Shown here: positions 1 through 13,400 of the stretch, piece after piece
Position numbering within the stretch: position 1 is the first letter of the stretch
How the letters are laid out: every line of letters starts with the position of its first letter
Origin: Gordius sp. MW1
Taxonomy: Eukaryota; Nematomorpha; Gordioida; Gordea; Gordiidae
Reading direction: 5' to 3'
Length of the DNA: 64,000 nt
NCBI GenBank assembly: GCA_964036665.1
Contig: OZ038526.1
Location: 32,054,001 to 32,118,000 of the forward strand
The notes under the pieces: model-generated
Databases searched by the model: none
What the model saw: the letters and a program-made list of their open reading frames with translations, nothing else
What the model was told of the DNA's origin: nothing
Translations under genes and position numbers: made by a program

Positions 1-63
1 TAATTTTTGTCGCATAACTGTTTTTTATGGTTCAATATAAAGATAAATTTATGATTTTTTTAG

Positions 64-3000
64 TAAAATTTACGTGGTGAATTCGCTGGCGCAAGAGAGG
101 GAAGAAATCGTAAAAATGTATGTGGATACCGTAAATATATGTGTAAAAGATGAGATTGGTCAACCTATACTTGCACAAATTAATCCTATATTCCCCTCAT
201 CCAATTCTAAAATTTCAAATATTGATCAAGCCGAAATATACGAGGTATCTACCATATTTTTGTAATATTACAAAATTTTATATGAAAAAAATTTCGTTGG
301 AATCGAAAAATAACGACATAGTTTGATTTTTCTAGCTCGTTTAATTTAATATGAGTTGCTATGCAATTTATGGGCTTACCTTCGATTTTGTTCACTGTCA
401 CACTTTTAGTTAATGCCACTTGTGGTGTAAAAAGGGCTGGGTTTTTTTGGTCAACCTTTGGTCTTTTTATGATTAGTCGACTAAAACCAAAGGTCGACCA
501 AACGAAACCCAGCCGTTTATGCAACACTAACTGTCGAATCATACGCACGATGTGGAAAACCGATAATAACGAAAATATTTACAAACTAGACATGGGATCT
601 AAAATATTAAATTAAATATATACAATATCTATAATATATTATATATATATAAATATATGCTGTTTATAACATATATTATAATATACCATAATTATGTTAA
701 GGTATTACATGTATTTAGACCCATCTATATATTACTAAGTATATAAGCACTAAACATATACATTTACAATTATATAAGCACGATATATTATTATAAATTT
801 TGATATAAATACATAAAAGTATAAATAATAATGTGAGTATTATATTTGTATATACATTTATATTAATGATAGTTTAAAAGTACTATATTTATTTTTATAT
901 CTTTTATAAAATAGGCATAATATCTTGAAATACTATATGTATTTATACTTATATATAATAACTATTCATAACAAATATTTACTTGTACATATAAGCACTA
1001 TTTGTTTATATATTGCTATGCAAATGTATTCATACTTATATATAAACATAATTATAATCTATTAAATAATATAGTTCCCTTCAAGTAATTAAATACATAT
1101 AAGTTTGTGAAAAATGATTGTTGCTTGACATAATTATGTTTTTGTTTTTAAAAGTGCTAACAAATTTTGATTTAGATAGATTCCTTCAAGTAATAAAGCA
1201 ACATATTTCAAACTTATATGTACAAATCAATTAAAAATCTTATATAATACGTATATATTACATGTATTACAATTTATTCATTAAAGTTTCTGTATAAGTA
1301 ACTATATATATAGGTGTAAATATATAAATCTATATTTATAAACATATATTGAGCTTGTATAAGTGTAAATGTATATATTTAATGCTTATATACATAAAAA
1401 TATATAGATGAGTATAAATATATATATTACCTTATTATAATTATACATATGAACATTATTTATGATCACACATAAGGTGATAAATGGTCAAAACATTTTA
1501 TTGGCTTTAGTTCTTTTGACACATTGTTGCGAAATTGTCAATGCACATGATTGGTTTTCCATATTTCTTGCTTTCTTTATTTTGCCTAGAAGTGCTACTG
1601 CTAACTTTCACCTCACACGAAAAAATGTTGGGAGTTCGATTCAACACTCCCGAGTTCGAATCTGTGGGGGGTCCTAATATTTTTGCAATTAATTATTTTT
1701 AAATTTCTAGTGCAATTTATGGGCTTGCTTTTAATTGTCCGTCCGTCCTGTCCAACTTGTAATTTTTCAATAACTGCCGGGGAAACTTATACGGGTTTTT
1801 AATGGCTGTGGACTTATGCTTCTGTAAAAGACTTTTTTGCTCTCGCATACAGACTAGCCAATGACCGCTGATTGGCTTCAATTGTTTCGACTTCGCCCTG
1901 GGCCAATATCCATTATTGTTTTTGTGTCCGGCTCATTACTTTTTATGTAAATTAATATGTTTTGGCAATTTGTCAAGGTTGTTGCTTTGTAACCTACAAA
2001 AAATTATTTTAAAAATTATACATAAATTTCGATTCAATGTATCGAGAGGATAGTACATAATTCATTTGTAAAGAAGTTCATCGATTGTTGCGCAATTTAT
2101 GGGCTCATTATTGGTAAAACTCTCTTCTGTCTTGTCATATCACCCTTGGATTCATAATTGAAAATTGTGATTTTGGGAAAAAATTTGATGACCGCTGGTT
2201 GGCTTTAACTTTTCCGACCTCGTCCGAGCCCAAATTCCGTTTTTATTTTGTTCTCAGACTTCTCATTGCCACCATAACTTTGACCCATTCTTTTTGCTGC
2301 TTCTATAACTTTATTTATATATTGACTTTTTTTACTAAAATAAAGTAAATTTTAATTTTTTTATATCCTATCAAATTTTCCCTAGGTCGCATTTAACCTA
2401 AAGATGCATCCTTTGAGCGTGAAAGGTGTTGCTATTAGTTTGGTCGAGGATCATACTTGTCCCACCACAGTTTTGGCAGAAATTGGGTTATGGAGCAGTA
2501 GTGGCAATGAAAATATGGACAAAATGAAAAGGTTAATTTTTATTTTATTAATTGCTATGCAATTTATGGGCTCGTTTTTTGTTGTCCGTCCGTCCGTCCG
2601 TCCGTTGTCCGTCCGTTACCCTCCCATCTATTTGCATTGGGTATATTAGGTTATCGATTTTTTAAATTAATGCATGAGAAAGAGGTGCCCCACCCCTCAT
2701 CTCTATCTCCCTCGCTGTGTTATTTTTTAAATTAATGCATAAGAGGTGCCCCACCCCTCATCTCTATCTCCCTCGGTGTGTTATATATAAGATTTGTTAA
2801 ATTATCCATTATATAATAAACATAGATAAAAGTTGTTTACTTTTAATGCTATGCAATTTAACTAGTTATATAATAAACATAAATAAAAGTTGTTTACTTT
2901 TTAATTGCTATGCAATTTAACTAGTTTTGGGGTTAGAATCCCGGAGTTTTTTTGACTCTTATGATTGTTCTTGTTACTATCATTGATAATAAGAATTTTT

Positions 3001-6000
3001 GGCCGTCCGCTGGCTGCTGACCAATGAAAAAAATGACCATTGGCCAAAATGTGAATCGAAATTATTTTTTTCGTTTTTTTTGACTATTATGATTGTTCCT
3101 GTTACTACCATTGCTATTATGACTTTTTGGCCGTCCGCTGGCTCCTGACCGATGGAAAAAATGACCATTGGCCAAAATGTGAATCGAAATGATTTTTTTC
3201 GTTTTTTTTTGACTATTATGATTGTTCCTGTTCCTACCATTGCTATTATGACTTTTTGGCCGTCCGCTGGCTGCTGACCAATGGAATAATATGACCATTG
3301 GCCAAAATGTGATTCGAAAACTTTTTTTTTGTTTTTTTTTGACTATTATGATTGTTCCTGTTTCTACCATTGCTATTATGACTTTTTGGCCGACCGCTGG
3401 CTGCTGACCAATGTTATATAATAAACATAAATAAAAGTTGTTTACTTTTAATTGCTATGCAATTTAACTAGTTTTTGGGTTAGAATCCCGGAGTTTTTTT
3501 GACTCTTATGATTGTTCTTGTTACTATCATTTATAATAAGACTTTTTGGCCGTCCGTTGGCTGCTGACCAATGAAAAAAATGACCATTGGCCAAAATGTG
3601 AATCTGAGTTTATTTTTTCGTTTTTTTTTTTGACTATTATGATTGTTCCTGTTACTACCATTGCTATTATGACTTTTTGGCCGTCCGCTGGCTCCTGACC
3701 GATCTAAAAAATGACCATTGGCCAAAATGTGAATCGAAATTATTTTTTTCGTTTTTTTTTGACTATTATGATTGTTCCTATTCCTACCATTGCTATTATA
3801 ACTTTTTGGCCGTCCGCTGGCTGCTGACCAATGAAATAAAATGACCATTGGCCAAAATGTGATTCGAAAACTTTTTTTTCGTTTTTTTTTGACTATTGTG
3901 AATTTATATCCACTTTTACCGTGTCCTGGCTGCTGACCAATGGAAAAAAATGACCATTGGCCAAAATGTGATTCGAAATTTTTTGTTTTTGTTTTTTTTA
4001 CTCTTATGAATTTATATACACTTTTACCGTGTGCTGACTGCTGACCAATGGAAAAAAATGACCATTGGCCAAAGTGAGCATCAAAATTTTTTTTCCGTTT
4101 TTTTGGCTATCATTGACTTATAGAGTATCTGTTGGTACTGACCAATAGAGAAAAAGTGACCATTGGCCAAATTTTTGATTTTTTTAATTAAAAATTGTTC
4201 AAATTCAACAAAAAATTTCTCCCAACAATTCTGCAAATTCTTAACATTGTGTTGTTTTATAATATAATGTTTGTTAGACCCATAATCACTAAAGGCCATA
4301 AAAACTAATGTAATACGCAACTAGATGCAAACACTAAATCTAACCCTAACCCTTGCCTATATTACATTTTGCCTATAATGGAAAATTTGTATAAATAATT
4401 AATTAATCATTAGGCATTTAATACCCCCCTATAGGCATTCTCGCCCCTTCCCACCTTTCTCGCCCATAAATTGCATAGCAAATATGATACATTTATACGA
4501 AGTACAGATGAGTCGTCCCCCCTTCCCTTCCCCTCTTCCCTTCCCTTCTCCCCCTTCCCACGAGGGCCGAAGGCCCGAGTTTTTTTAAAAACTTTTGTTT
4601 TTTGAACATGGTAGATAAGTCAATAGGCTTGGCACTAGTGAATTAAGTGCTGATTGTGCATTCGAGATTTGTATCCGGAGTTAAGCTCATCCTAAGTCAT
4701 CCTGATTCGTGACATTTATTTGACATTCATTTTGATCCTTGATTAAATTAATTAATTAATTGCTATGCAATTTATGGGCTCGTTTTTGGTTGTCCGTTGT
4801 CCGTCCGTTACCCTCCTATCTATTTGCATTGGGTATATTAGGTTATCGCTTTTTTAAATTAATGCATGAGAAAGAGGTGCCCCACCCCTCATCTCTATCT
4901 CCCTCGCTGTGTTATTTTTTAAATTAATGCATAAGAGGTGCCCCACTCCTCATCTCTATCTCCCTCGGTGTTATATATAAGATTTGTTAAAACTCGGGCC
5001 TTCGGCCCTCGTGGGAAGAGGGGAAGGGAAGGGGGGACGACTCATCTGTACTTCGTATAAATGTATCATATTTGCTATGCAATTTATGGGCGAGAAAGGT
5101 GGGAAGGGGCGAGAATGCCTATAGGGGGGTATTAAATGCCGAATGATTAAATAATTATTTATACAAATTTTCCATTATAGGCAAAATGATATAGGCAAAT
5201 TGTAATATAGGCAAGGGTTAGGGTTAGATTTAGTGTTTGCATCTAGTTGCTATTACATTAGTTTTTATTGATTATGGGTCTAACAAACATTATATTATAA
5301 AACAACACAATGTTAAGAATTTGCAGAATTGTTGGGAGAAATGTTTTGTTGAATTTGAACAATATTTAATTAAAAAAATCAAAAATTTGGCCAATGGTCA
5401 CTTTTTCTCTATTGGTCAGTACCAACAGATACTCTATAAGTCAATGATAGCCAAAAAAATGGAAAAAAAAATTTTGATGCTCACTTTGGCCAAGGGTAAT
5501 TTTTTTCCATTGGTCAGCAGCCAGAACACGGTAAAAGTGGATATAAATTCATAAGAGTAAAAAAAAACGAAAAAAAAATTTTCAAATCACATTTTGGCCA
5601 ATGGTCATTTTTTTCTATGGGTCAGCAGCCAGGACACGGTAAAAGTGGATATAAATTCATAATAGTCAAAAAAAAACGAGAAAAAAGTTTTCGAATCACA
5701 TTTTGGCCAATGGTCATTTTATTCGATTGGTCAGCAGCCAGCGGACGGCCAAAAAGTGATAATAGCAATGGTAGAAACAGGAACAATCATAATAGTCAAA
5801 AAAAACGAAAAAAATATTTTCGATTCACATTTTGGCCAATGGTCATTTTTTCCATCGGTCAGGAGCCAGCGGACGGCCAAAAAGTCATAATAGCAATGGT
5901 AGTAACAGGAACAATCATAATAGTCAAAAAAAACGAAAAAATAAACTCGGATTCACATTTTGGCCAATGGTCATTTTTTTCAGTGGTCAGCAGCCAACGG

Positions 6001-9000
6001 ACGACCAAAAAGTCTTATTATCAATGATAGTAACAAGAACAATCATAAGAGTCAAAAAAACCCGGGATTCTAACCCAAAAACTAGTTAAATTGCATAGCA
6101 ATTAAAAGTAAACAACTTTATTGTGATATCATCGGTAAAAAAGAAGGCAATATATTTAATAATAATTTGGGAAGCGATAGAAATCAGAGAACGGGTGATT
6201 TTATATCGGAATATAATTCTTTTATTTTTCTCTTCAGTAAATTTAAGGTAAATGTTGAGGCAGCCAACGCAAAACAAGCGACGTTTACTTTGGAAAGTGA
6301 AGGAGAAACCATAGTGTTCGATGCCCGTACGGGCTTTTTGCAGGTCATTCTTCAATCAATTAACCAAGAAGACTGTTATTATGATGTTTTCCTAAATGCT
6401 TGTATTTTCCCGTATATTAATTCAAATTCACTTTCATTATCAACTATAGAATCGACTCCCTGGTTATAAATTTTTTATATACACAAAAATTAAACATTAG
6501 CGTCCTTTTAAAAGTCAAAACTAATTATATTAGTTATATCTTTATATAATTTTCTCTAAATTAATCAATTCGTCGTTTCGCCACTCTCCACAATTTAATT
6601 ATTTAAATTAATTTTATTGATCCTAATGTTTCATCCATATCATAACCAACAATTTCGCTCGCATTTAATCTAGCTAATTTTTTTTTTACAAAACTTTAGG
6701 CCATAAAAAGTGGGGAAGCCGGCTTGCAAAAATGTGCCTTGGAATTTGCTTATTACCAAACTGCCGAGCGGCCAGAAACTAGCGGAGCTTACCTATTCAT
6801 CCCAGCCGGCCCGGCCAAAATAATTCGTATTTTGCCGGAAAAATCGGAAATTTTAACAGTGAAAGGACCCCTCATGTCTCGTGTCGTAGCTAGCGTTACT
6901 TATGCTTACGAAGATAATAGTAAGACGGGAGACACTACATCTCATTTCGTACACAGGCTTGAATTGAGGCATACAAAAGGTAAGATAGATATACCCTACT
7001 TCACCCTCGAACAGTAAAATATTTTTTTATTAGGAGAGGGCTTTAGTTGATTTTGTAAATTTATTTAATACAAATTTGACGTAAAAAAATAAGTGGAAAT
7101 CGTAGATAAATAAAAAAAATTTCATTAAGTTGAATCTTGGGATTTCTATGGTATTTTTGGGCCTCAACAGTTTAAAATACTTTTGGCACATGTTTGTTAT
7201 TGGAAAATTAAAACTTAATGTTAAAAGAATTAAAACAATTTTCAACAATTAATTAATAAGTTACTAATGAAAATTATATATTATAGTTTTTAAACAGTTT
7301 TTAAAATATGTGGGAAAAACAGACCCACAATCAAGCGGAATTTACGTAGAAAATGATATCGATATGCGAACGGCGGTCAACGATAACAAAGAAATAGTTA
7401 TGCGAATCGTAACAGATATACCCAATCCGGCCGGTGAATTCTACACCGATCTCAATGGATTTCAAGTTAAAATTTTTATCATTAAAATTTGGATTCAAAT
7501 ATATTAAATTATTACATTCTCTAAAATTTTACATACATTCCAAGCATGGTTGTATAATAATAGATCACTTCAACGAGCTCACACTTATTTAACTATAGCT
7601 CATTTGGTCTATTATTGAAATAAGTTGTTTATAAACTTTTTTTCGATGGAAGATAGTTTTTTTGATATACTTATATCTGATTATACCACCAGTTTAAAAT
7701 ACTGCAATTTTATTATATACATAATAATACAAAAGGAGCTTTACATAAGTCATATGTGTCTTTCCTCTTCGTCTTTTAAAAGAGATTGATAATCCAAAAA
7801 AAACATTTAAAATTGAATTTTGCGACTAAAATTGTCATGGATTGTTTTACAAAAAATGCGGTGGATTATTTAGAAGGAGGGGGAAGGGGTGGAATTTTAA
7901 GATTATTTGCGCTAATGAACTTTATTTTATGCTATCTTAGATTCAAAAGCGACGTTACCTACAAAAGTTGCCTATACAAGCTAATTTTTATCCCATTCCG
8001 ACCATGGCTTTTTTGGAAAGCAGTCGCCAAAGGCTGACCCTTTTAACGGCGCAACCCCTGGGCGTAGCTAGTTTGTATCAAGGTTTTCTATATTTATCAC
8101 GATATTTATGTTGTTTATCATCTATTTTAACCCCTGATTTATCGATTGTTTAGCCTGAATAAGGACCGAAAGTCAAGCAAAAAAATGTTTTAAAATTACC
8201 AGATTCAGTCTAGTTTGATGCGCTTTTATGCTCTTTTCGTCGATGAATTGTTTTTGTCCCACACATTGGTGTTGTAAAAACGAATGGTTTTTGTTTGGTC
8301 GGAGCCAAAGGTTTTTGGTCTGTTTTTCTTAGTCGACCTCTAGGTTTATAATTTTAAAAAAAGACCAAATCGTTTTTTACAACATTAACTCATATAAACA
8401 TGGAACACAAATGAAAAAAGGCATATTCATTGAATCATTATCTGAAAAAATCCAAGAGTCGGCAAAAGCCTTGAAATTGTATAGAATTATAAAAATTTCA
8501 TATTTTTTGTCTGAATAAAAAATGTGGAGTATCTAAATTTCGGGGAATCTCTTCAAATTTCTTCGTAAGAATTTAAATCCTTTTTTTTTGAAAGGGCACA
8601 GTATATAGCAGTTTTATATTATTCCGCAATTGCGAGAAGGAAGTGGGTGTAATATATTAAAATCGCATGAAAAATGGCTGCTTGACCCGACGCGCCCATA
8701 GCAAGGTCGACCAAACAAAACCCATTCGTTTTTACAACACTCCGCCCGATATATTATAATTATGTCTTTGACATTTAAAAGCTAGGTTTTTCTTTTGTCA
8801 CATTCATGCTTAATAATAATTCGGTTGTTTCAAGCACTTTGACCTAAAAGTCCACGAAAACAATTTGTAAGTAAAATCCTTGATGATAAAGTCTCAAACT
8901 TCCAAATATTAATTGTTAACATCACCTCTCACCACCCACTAGGCGCCTTGGAAGTTATAATGGACCGTAGATTGGCTCAAGACGATAACAGAGGTCTCTT

Positions 9001-12000
9001 CCAAACGCTGCAAGATAACGAACCTTACACGAATCGTTTCGTTATTCAGTTGGAGCATTTCCCGAGCAGGCGCTCAGACCTAGACCCAAAACCCATGGTC
9101 TGGTCTAGCTTAGGAGCCACCACTCTCTCTCTCAACCTTTTGTATCCCCTGGCTTGGATTGAGCAGTTGGATCATACAAGCTTTAACAACGAATCGCGGA
9201 GAAATTATAGTGATGATTTTGGAAATAGTTTTTCATTGTTAGCCTCTGCCTTACCAGCTAACGTGCACTTGGTGAATGCCAGGACCCTTTTGGTTAGCTA
9301 TATACCTTTAAATTGACTTGGAAGGGGAAAATTTCCTCCTGGTTCTGAGAATGAAAGTTGTTTACCAAATAAAATATCTTTAAGTTTAGTGTAGGTTTTT
9401 AGGATTTAGTAAGCGTCATTCGTTATGTTTTCTTTTGAACGATCATGTTTATTTGTTAAAATTTCGTGACAGTTTACATAAAACACATAACACAAAATGC
9501 GTTAAATAAAAATAAGCTAAAGCATCGAAAGAATCTTTTAACAAATTTAACTCTTTAAAAAATCTTTTTATTACATCTTGATATAAACTATGCGTTATGT
9601 TAAACCCTCTCAATTAATGAAGTGTTTCAATGTCTGAATTATAACAAGTTTTGTTATAATTTATTCCCTTTTTTTAAATTACAAAAAAGAACAGATAAAC
9701 ATAAAGGACCTCCACAAGGTATTTATATAATAATAATCATATATAACGTTAACAATAACTAATTTATAAATCATATTACTACAAGTTTCATTCACATTAC
9801 TCTTATATAATGTTTAAGAAATAACTCTTTAACTTTTCTTTTTGAGGGCTAATAATATATTAAATGTTGCTCGAAATGACATTTTGCAAAGAATTATTGA
9901 GGTCGACTGAGGACATTAAACACTTCAAGTTTTTGATAAAATTCGTATGATACATTAAGGCAAAACGAATCGATCGGGATTTAAGCTTATAACAAATCTT
10001 CCAACTTTTTTCTTCCCCCATCATCATGGGCGTAGCCAGCATTATGATTAGAGGGGGGCAATAACGATTTAGGGAGGGGCAAAGTGATAATTTTTTAAAA
10101 TTTTAGCCATAATTCTAATAAATTTTAACAAATTTTTGGATTTAGAGGGGGGTAGCCGCCCCTCCCTGCCCCCCCCCTTGGCTACGCCCATGCCCATCAT
10201 AACGATGAATTTGTTAGCATATATATGCTTCAAACACGGCGGCCTACATCCCTTATAGATTATATATCAGCTGCTCGCCAGTCTATTGTATCATTAGTCT
10301 TAGAGCCCTGCACGGGTAACCGTAGGCGGGGTCGGGTTCGGTTTAAAACGCTTTCGGGTTCGGGTTGAACTAGTCTACAATGATACTACGTTTATTTAAA
10401 GGCTTCCCCTGCTTCCCAAAATGAGGGAAGTGAATTGCTGGTGCCCTCGAAAGAAATTGGTTTCATATTTCACACCATGGGTCTGGATTGCCGACTAGGT
10501 TCTATCACACCCACCACCCGCCAATCTGATTTTTTACACGAAGTACGTATCCATAATTATTTTTTCTTTTATCATTAGATAAATTCTTAGTCTTATGAAA
10601 GGTGGATTTGTTAATGGCTTAAAGAGGTTGATGTAGTTGGAAGGAGACGGGTCAAAATTTCAGAGTCAATTTTTTCTAACCCAAAATTATTTAAAAGTTC
10701 AGCCCATTTAAACCATTATTCCCTCTTTTGAAATAAGTATTTTATTTTATAATTAAAAATTAGTTGAGCCAATAGACCTAAATGATTTGGGGTGCTTTTT
10801 TTTAAACAATATTAATTGTTACGCAATTTATGGGCTCGCTTTGGATTGTCCATCCCGTCTTGTCCAACTTGTAATTTTTGTAATAATTGCTGTAGACACC
10901 TATATGAGTTTTTAATGGCTGTGGACTTATGCTTCTGTATAAGACTTTTATTCTTCTTTCGCAATTCTAACTGGTTGTCTTTAATTTTTTCGACCTCGCC
11001 CGAATTCCATTTGCTTTTTGTGCCCGACATATTACCTTTCTATTTATAAATATCATTTGACAACTTGTCTAGGTTGTTGCTTTATAATTGATAAATGCGA
11101 AACTGGCTAAATAATTCCCAGCAAATTATATTATAAAATGTGATCAAAATGCTGCTCGGCAGAGATGTGCGAAATTAATTTGTGGTGTAATTATTTTTAA
11201 AGGAAATGACGTTTTGCTACTAATAATATTCTAAATATTATTATTCAATATATTCTTCTTTTTGTTGGTTTGAGCTAGGGGTGGCAAATGGATTATTAAT
11301 AATCATAACAGTGTAGACCACTATTGGGTCCGAACGCAAAACAATGAATTATTTCATAAGGGTCAATATTAATTTAACCCCTCCCCCTTTAGCTTTTTGC
11401 TTAAGATTTAATTTTTAAAATGTAGTGTTAATTTGTATAATCGTCTGATTAAAAGCTTTCATGAACTTTAAATATTAACTTTGAGCTTCTAAGGGTAGGC
11501 AAGATGTCGAGTGTCCGCATGGGCGTAGCCAGGAGGGGGCGCCCCCCCCCCCTAAATGCCGAGAAAAAAAAAATTAAAAATTTTATGTTTTGCCCCCCCC
11601 CCCCCCTAATTCAACTTTTGAACGTTCCCCCCCCCCCCCTCTAATCCAAAATCTGGCTACGCCCATGAGTGTCCGGCTCTTAATAATATACTACGATTTT
11701 AGAAAAAGGGTGTTATAAGGAGATAGGTAAAATATCCTTTGACTTTCTTACGACTGCGTTATTTTATTTTTCTCTTTATTGATGCTAACACACAGAGCAG
11801 GAATTTAATTATATGCATTGAGGTAAATCAATTTTTTAATGCTTAAACCATACATGATAAATATCTAAAAATACCTTCACCCAGTTTTGCCTATAAATTT
11901 TTGCAAATAAGAAGTTTAATTGCAAATCTGATTCATCTAAATTGTTTAGAATGACACCAGGTATAATAGTATTAACACACATTAAGAATTTCTATAAAGC

Positions 12001-12705
12001 TCTTATTTATTCTCTGAATTCGGTAGCTAATTTTAAATTGCGCTGTTGTGATGAAAAATTTTATTCAAATAGTCCATACACAATTTCAAGTTTAGTACTT
12101 GACTATTGAGTTTAAAACCAACTCGATATTTTTAAAAACAAATTTCATAGGCACACTTAAAACTTTAACCAAGTTTTTGTGGGATGTAATTAAATTGGTT
12201 AATATTAATTCTTGTTAATAATATCAAATCATAATTTCGACAAATTTAACTACTGATTATGTATTAATGAGGTTACTGTTATTAGTGTTGTTAAAACGGA
12301 TGGCTTTGGTAGTCGACTAAACATAAACAGACCAAAGAGTTTTGGTCTATTTTTCTTGGTCGACCACTAGGCTTAGTCGAAATATAAAAAACTGACCATA
12401 GTTGACCGTTAATCTTAGTTAAACCAAAGGCCGATCTAACAGAACCGACCCATTTTTACAACACTAGTGAAATAATTTTGACAAATTCAAAAACTTTGTT
12501 TTGTTTATTTTATAAATCTTTTTCCTGATATAACAAGTATCTTAATATATTTCCCTAGGTTGGGACGGACCAAATGTTTCCTAACATAGAGGTGGACCAA
12601 GTTAAAGCAACGACACTTAGTTTCACGCGCGATCAAGAGCGTCAAGTTTCTGCCTTTAAACTGCGGGCCATGGAGTTGCAAGCTTTCAAAGTGAGCGTTA
12701 AATGA
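64..12705 (+). CDS. MAN2A: Golgi alpha-mannosidase II (MAN2A type), 3' part, nine exons
   Basis: This GH38 enzyme trims two mannoses from GlcNAc-Man5-GlcNAc2 N-glycans in the Golgi lumen, committing them to the complex pathway. Exons with GT-AG borders and matching phases: 64-244, 2386-2531, 6238-6343, 6700-6979, 7287-7465, 7941-8082, 8943-9292, 10402-10542, 12559-12705 (stop TGA). They encode about 557 residues, the C-terminal half. Family landmarks seen: [46 protein letters not shown] and [15 protein letters not shown], the last two typical of Golgi class II rather than lysosomal enzymes. The zinc-binding and nucleophile part of the catalytic domain and the membrane anchor lie before the window. 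Intron 2 (3.7 kb) is filled by a foldback repeat. A candidate AATAAA lies 260 nt after the stop. Identity is firm; MAN2A1 versus MAN2A2 orthology is not decided. Confidence 0.93.
421..533. mobile_element. AACGGCTGGGTT/TCGAC foldback MITE, short copy
   Basis: This is a compact palindromic member of the family at 12283, 14923, 32621, 45777, 54954, 56042, 60253 and 63355. The left half reads GGGCTGGGTTTTTTTGGTC and the right half ends GACCAAACGAAACCCAGCC then GCAACAC. The element is noncoding. No target duplication was recognised. Confidence 0.7.
540..1640 (+). repeat. A+T-rich repeat, copy 1 (partner at 40685-42940)
   Basis: The segment begins near GTGGAAAACCGATAATAACG and consists of TATA/ATAT-rich DNA with many AAGCACTA and AAATGTATATATTTAATGC motifs. 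It ends after GATCACACATAAGGTGATAA and a block around TTGCGAAATTGTCAATGCA. The same order of motifs recurs at 40685-42940, so this is one interspersed element. No protein is encoded. The tail (1640-1670) contains a GAGTTCGAATC box resembling a tRNA T-arm. Confidence 0.75.
1711..2300 (+). repeat. GCAATTTATGGGCTC repeat family, two diverged copies
   Basis: Two copies start at about 1711 and 2093 with GCAATTTATGGGCT. Each continues with a TGACCGCTG(A/G)TTGGCTT block and a C-rich CGACCTCG/CGACTTCG stretch. Further copies or fragments lie at 354-375, 2555, 4760, 5075, 10815-11110, 46121-46139 (reverse), about 54280-54420 and 51325. All are noncoding. Confidence 0.65.
2554..6122. repeat. Composite foldback with ~1.15 kb inverted arms and minisatellite units
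   Basis: A left arm at about 3432-4584 is repeated in reverse complement at about 4988-6121, around a ~400-bp spacer. Both arms carry decaying tandem units of 98-131 bp containing TGACCATTGGCCAAA (left-arm starts 3581, 3712, 3842, 3951, 4059, 4157). Further units lie outside the arm at 3034, 3162 and 3292. The spacer contains a direct copy (4757-4988) of 2554-2797, with GTCCGTCC runs and GAGGTGCCCCACCCC motifs. Both arm ends carry ATTGCTATGCAATTTAACTAG. No transposase is visible; the open frames here are translated repeat units. It sits wholly in MAN2A intron 2. Confidence 0.85.
8270..8388. mobile_element. AACGGCTGGGTT foldback MITE, short copy
   Basis: Starts TGTTGTAAAAACG and ends TTTTTTACAACATTA, with TTAGTCGACC in the middle. 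It lies in MAN2A intron 6. A detached right-end fragment, GGTCGACCAAACAAAACCC, sits at about 8706-8743. Confidence 0.7.
10025..10192. mobile_element. hAT-type MITE (GGGCGTAGCCAG family) with 8-bp TSD
   Basis: The element begins CATGGGCGTAGCCAGC and ends TTGGCTACGCCCATG, with GGGGGGCAATAA and GGGAGGGGCAAA inside. The 8 bp before it (10017-10024, CCCATCAT) are repeated exactly after it (10193-10200). An 8-bp duplication is the hAT superfamily signature. It is about 168 bp and noncoding. Confidence 0.85.
10300..10370 (+). repeat. CACGGGT/GTCGGGTTCGGG repeat fragment
   Basis: The sequence reads CCCTGCACGGGTAACC followed by GGGGTCGGGTTCGG. A related, reverse-facing structure occurs at about 46022-46110 (ACCTGCACGGGTGACC then CCGACCCGACGGG). 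Such ends are common on nonautonomous DNA transposons in eukaryotes. It directly precedes MAN2A exon 8. Confidence 0.5.
11518..11667. mobile_element. hAT-type MITE (GGGCGTAGCCAG family) with 8-bp TSD
   Basis: Starts CATGGGCGTAGCCAGG and ends CTGGCTACGCCCATG, with three long C runs inside. The flanking 8 bp AGTGTCCG is present exactly on both sides (11510-11517 and 11668-11675). It lies in the last MAN2A intron. Confidence 0.85.
12283..12466. mobile_element. AACGGCTGGGTT foldback MITE
   Basis: A palindrome beginning TAGTGTTGTTAAAACGG and ending CATTTTTACAACACTA. It has GGTCTATTTTTCTTGGTCGA and GACCACTAGGCTTAGTCGAA in the centre. It ends about 90 bp before the last MAN2A exon and is noncoding. 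Confidence 0.75.
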
Positions 12706-12964
12706 CGCCCCTTAATCCATTCTACTTTTGTGATGCTGATGCCAGTTTAATAATATTTATGCTATATTGATTTGATAAAATTATATAGTGTTACCCATAA
12801 ATCTTGTATATACCCCCCCCCCGAACGCTGTAATTTATTTGTTTTACGCTACGCACCGTAGTTCAACACTGTTTTTAGAATCGTTTAAATTAAATGCATT
12901 TTTTTAAAATCTAAATTTAATCGATCGCCCGGGTGATTAAAATTATAAATTAACTCAAGAGATT

Positions 12965-12970
12965 AATAAA
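12965..12970 (+). terminator. Candidate poly(A) signal of MAN2A
   Basis: AATAAA lies 260 nt after the MAN2A stop codon. It is the first canonical hexamer downstream, although chance matches are frequent in such A+T-rich DNA. Confidence 0.4.
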
Positions 12971-12974
12971 AAGT

Positions 12975-13400
12975 GAACAATTTGCCAGGGTTTAGTTTAT
13001 AAATAGACTGTACATCAACTTTAAACGAGTGTACCGTTTTTCCCCCTTTTGAAATGTGTACAAATAAGGGAAGGTCATGTTGAATATAGTAATTTTGGGT
13101 AATTAAAGTGTTTTTAAAACGTTATAAATATTATAGATCTAGTTGAACATTAAATTCAGCATTTTAAAATATATATCATCTATAAAATTCATAAATATAC
13201 TATGACGATGTGATGTTAAAGCATTTAATGCCATCTGCAATTTATAAAATAATCATTTATTACATTCCTTTTTACTTATTAACTAAAGAAGATAGTAAAT
13301 TCACTTGAAATACATGGGAGATAGTTGATTTAAAGGTAGACTATTTACCACATGAAACATATGACATGATCAGTCTATGTAAATTACAACAGAAATAGGA
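12975..13400 (+). repeat. Interspersed repeat, copy 1 (partner at 33335-33715)
   Basis: Shared blocks in the same order in both copies include GTGTACC(G/A)TTTTT, GGTTAATTAAAGTGTTTT-like text, ATTTTAAAATATATATCAT, GATGTGAT and CATATGACATGA(T/G)CAGTCTATGTAA. Copies differ at many sites, so the family is old. No coding potential is seen. Confidence 0.65.

Noticed and set aside
1640-1670. A second tRNA-like box (GAGTTCGAATC)
   Set aside because: No cloverleaf can be drawn, and it lies at the edge of an interspersed repeat.
4330-5230. CTAACCCTAACCC / GGGTTAGGGTTAG as telomere repeats
   Set aside because: Only two to three units, present once in each foldback arm. They are part of the repeat unit, not a telomere.
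2980-6089. Open frames of 80-136 codons with repeated [12 protein letters not shown]-type peptides
   Set aside because: They are translations of the minisatellite units, occur on both strands of the foldback and have no start context or homology.
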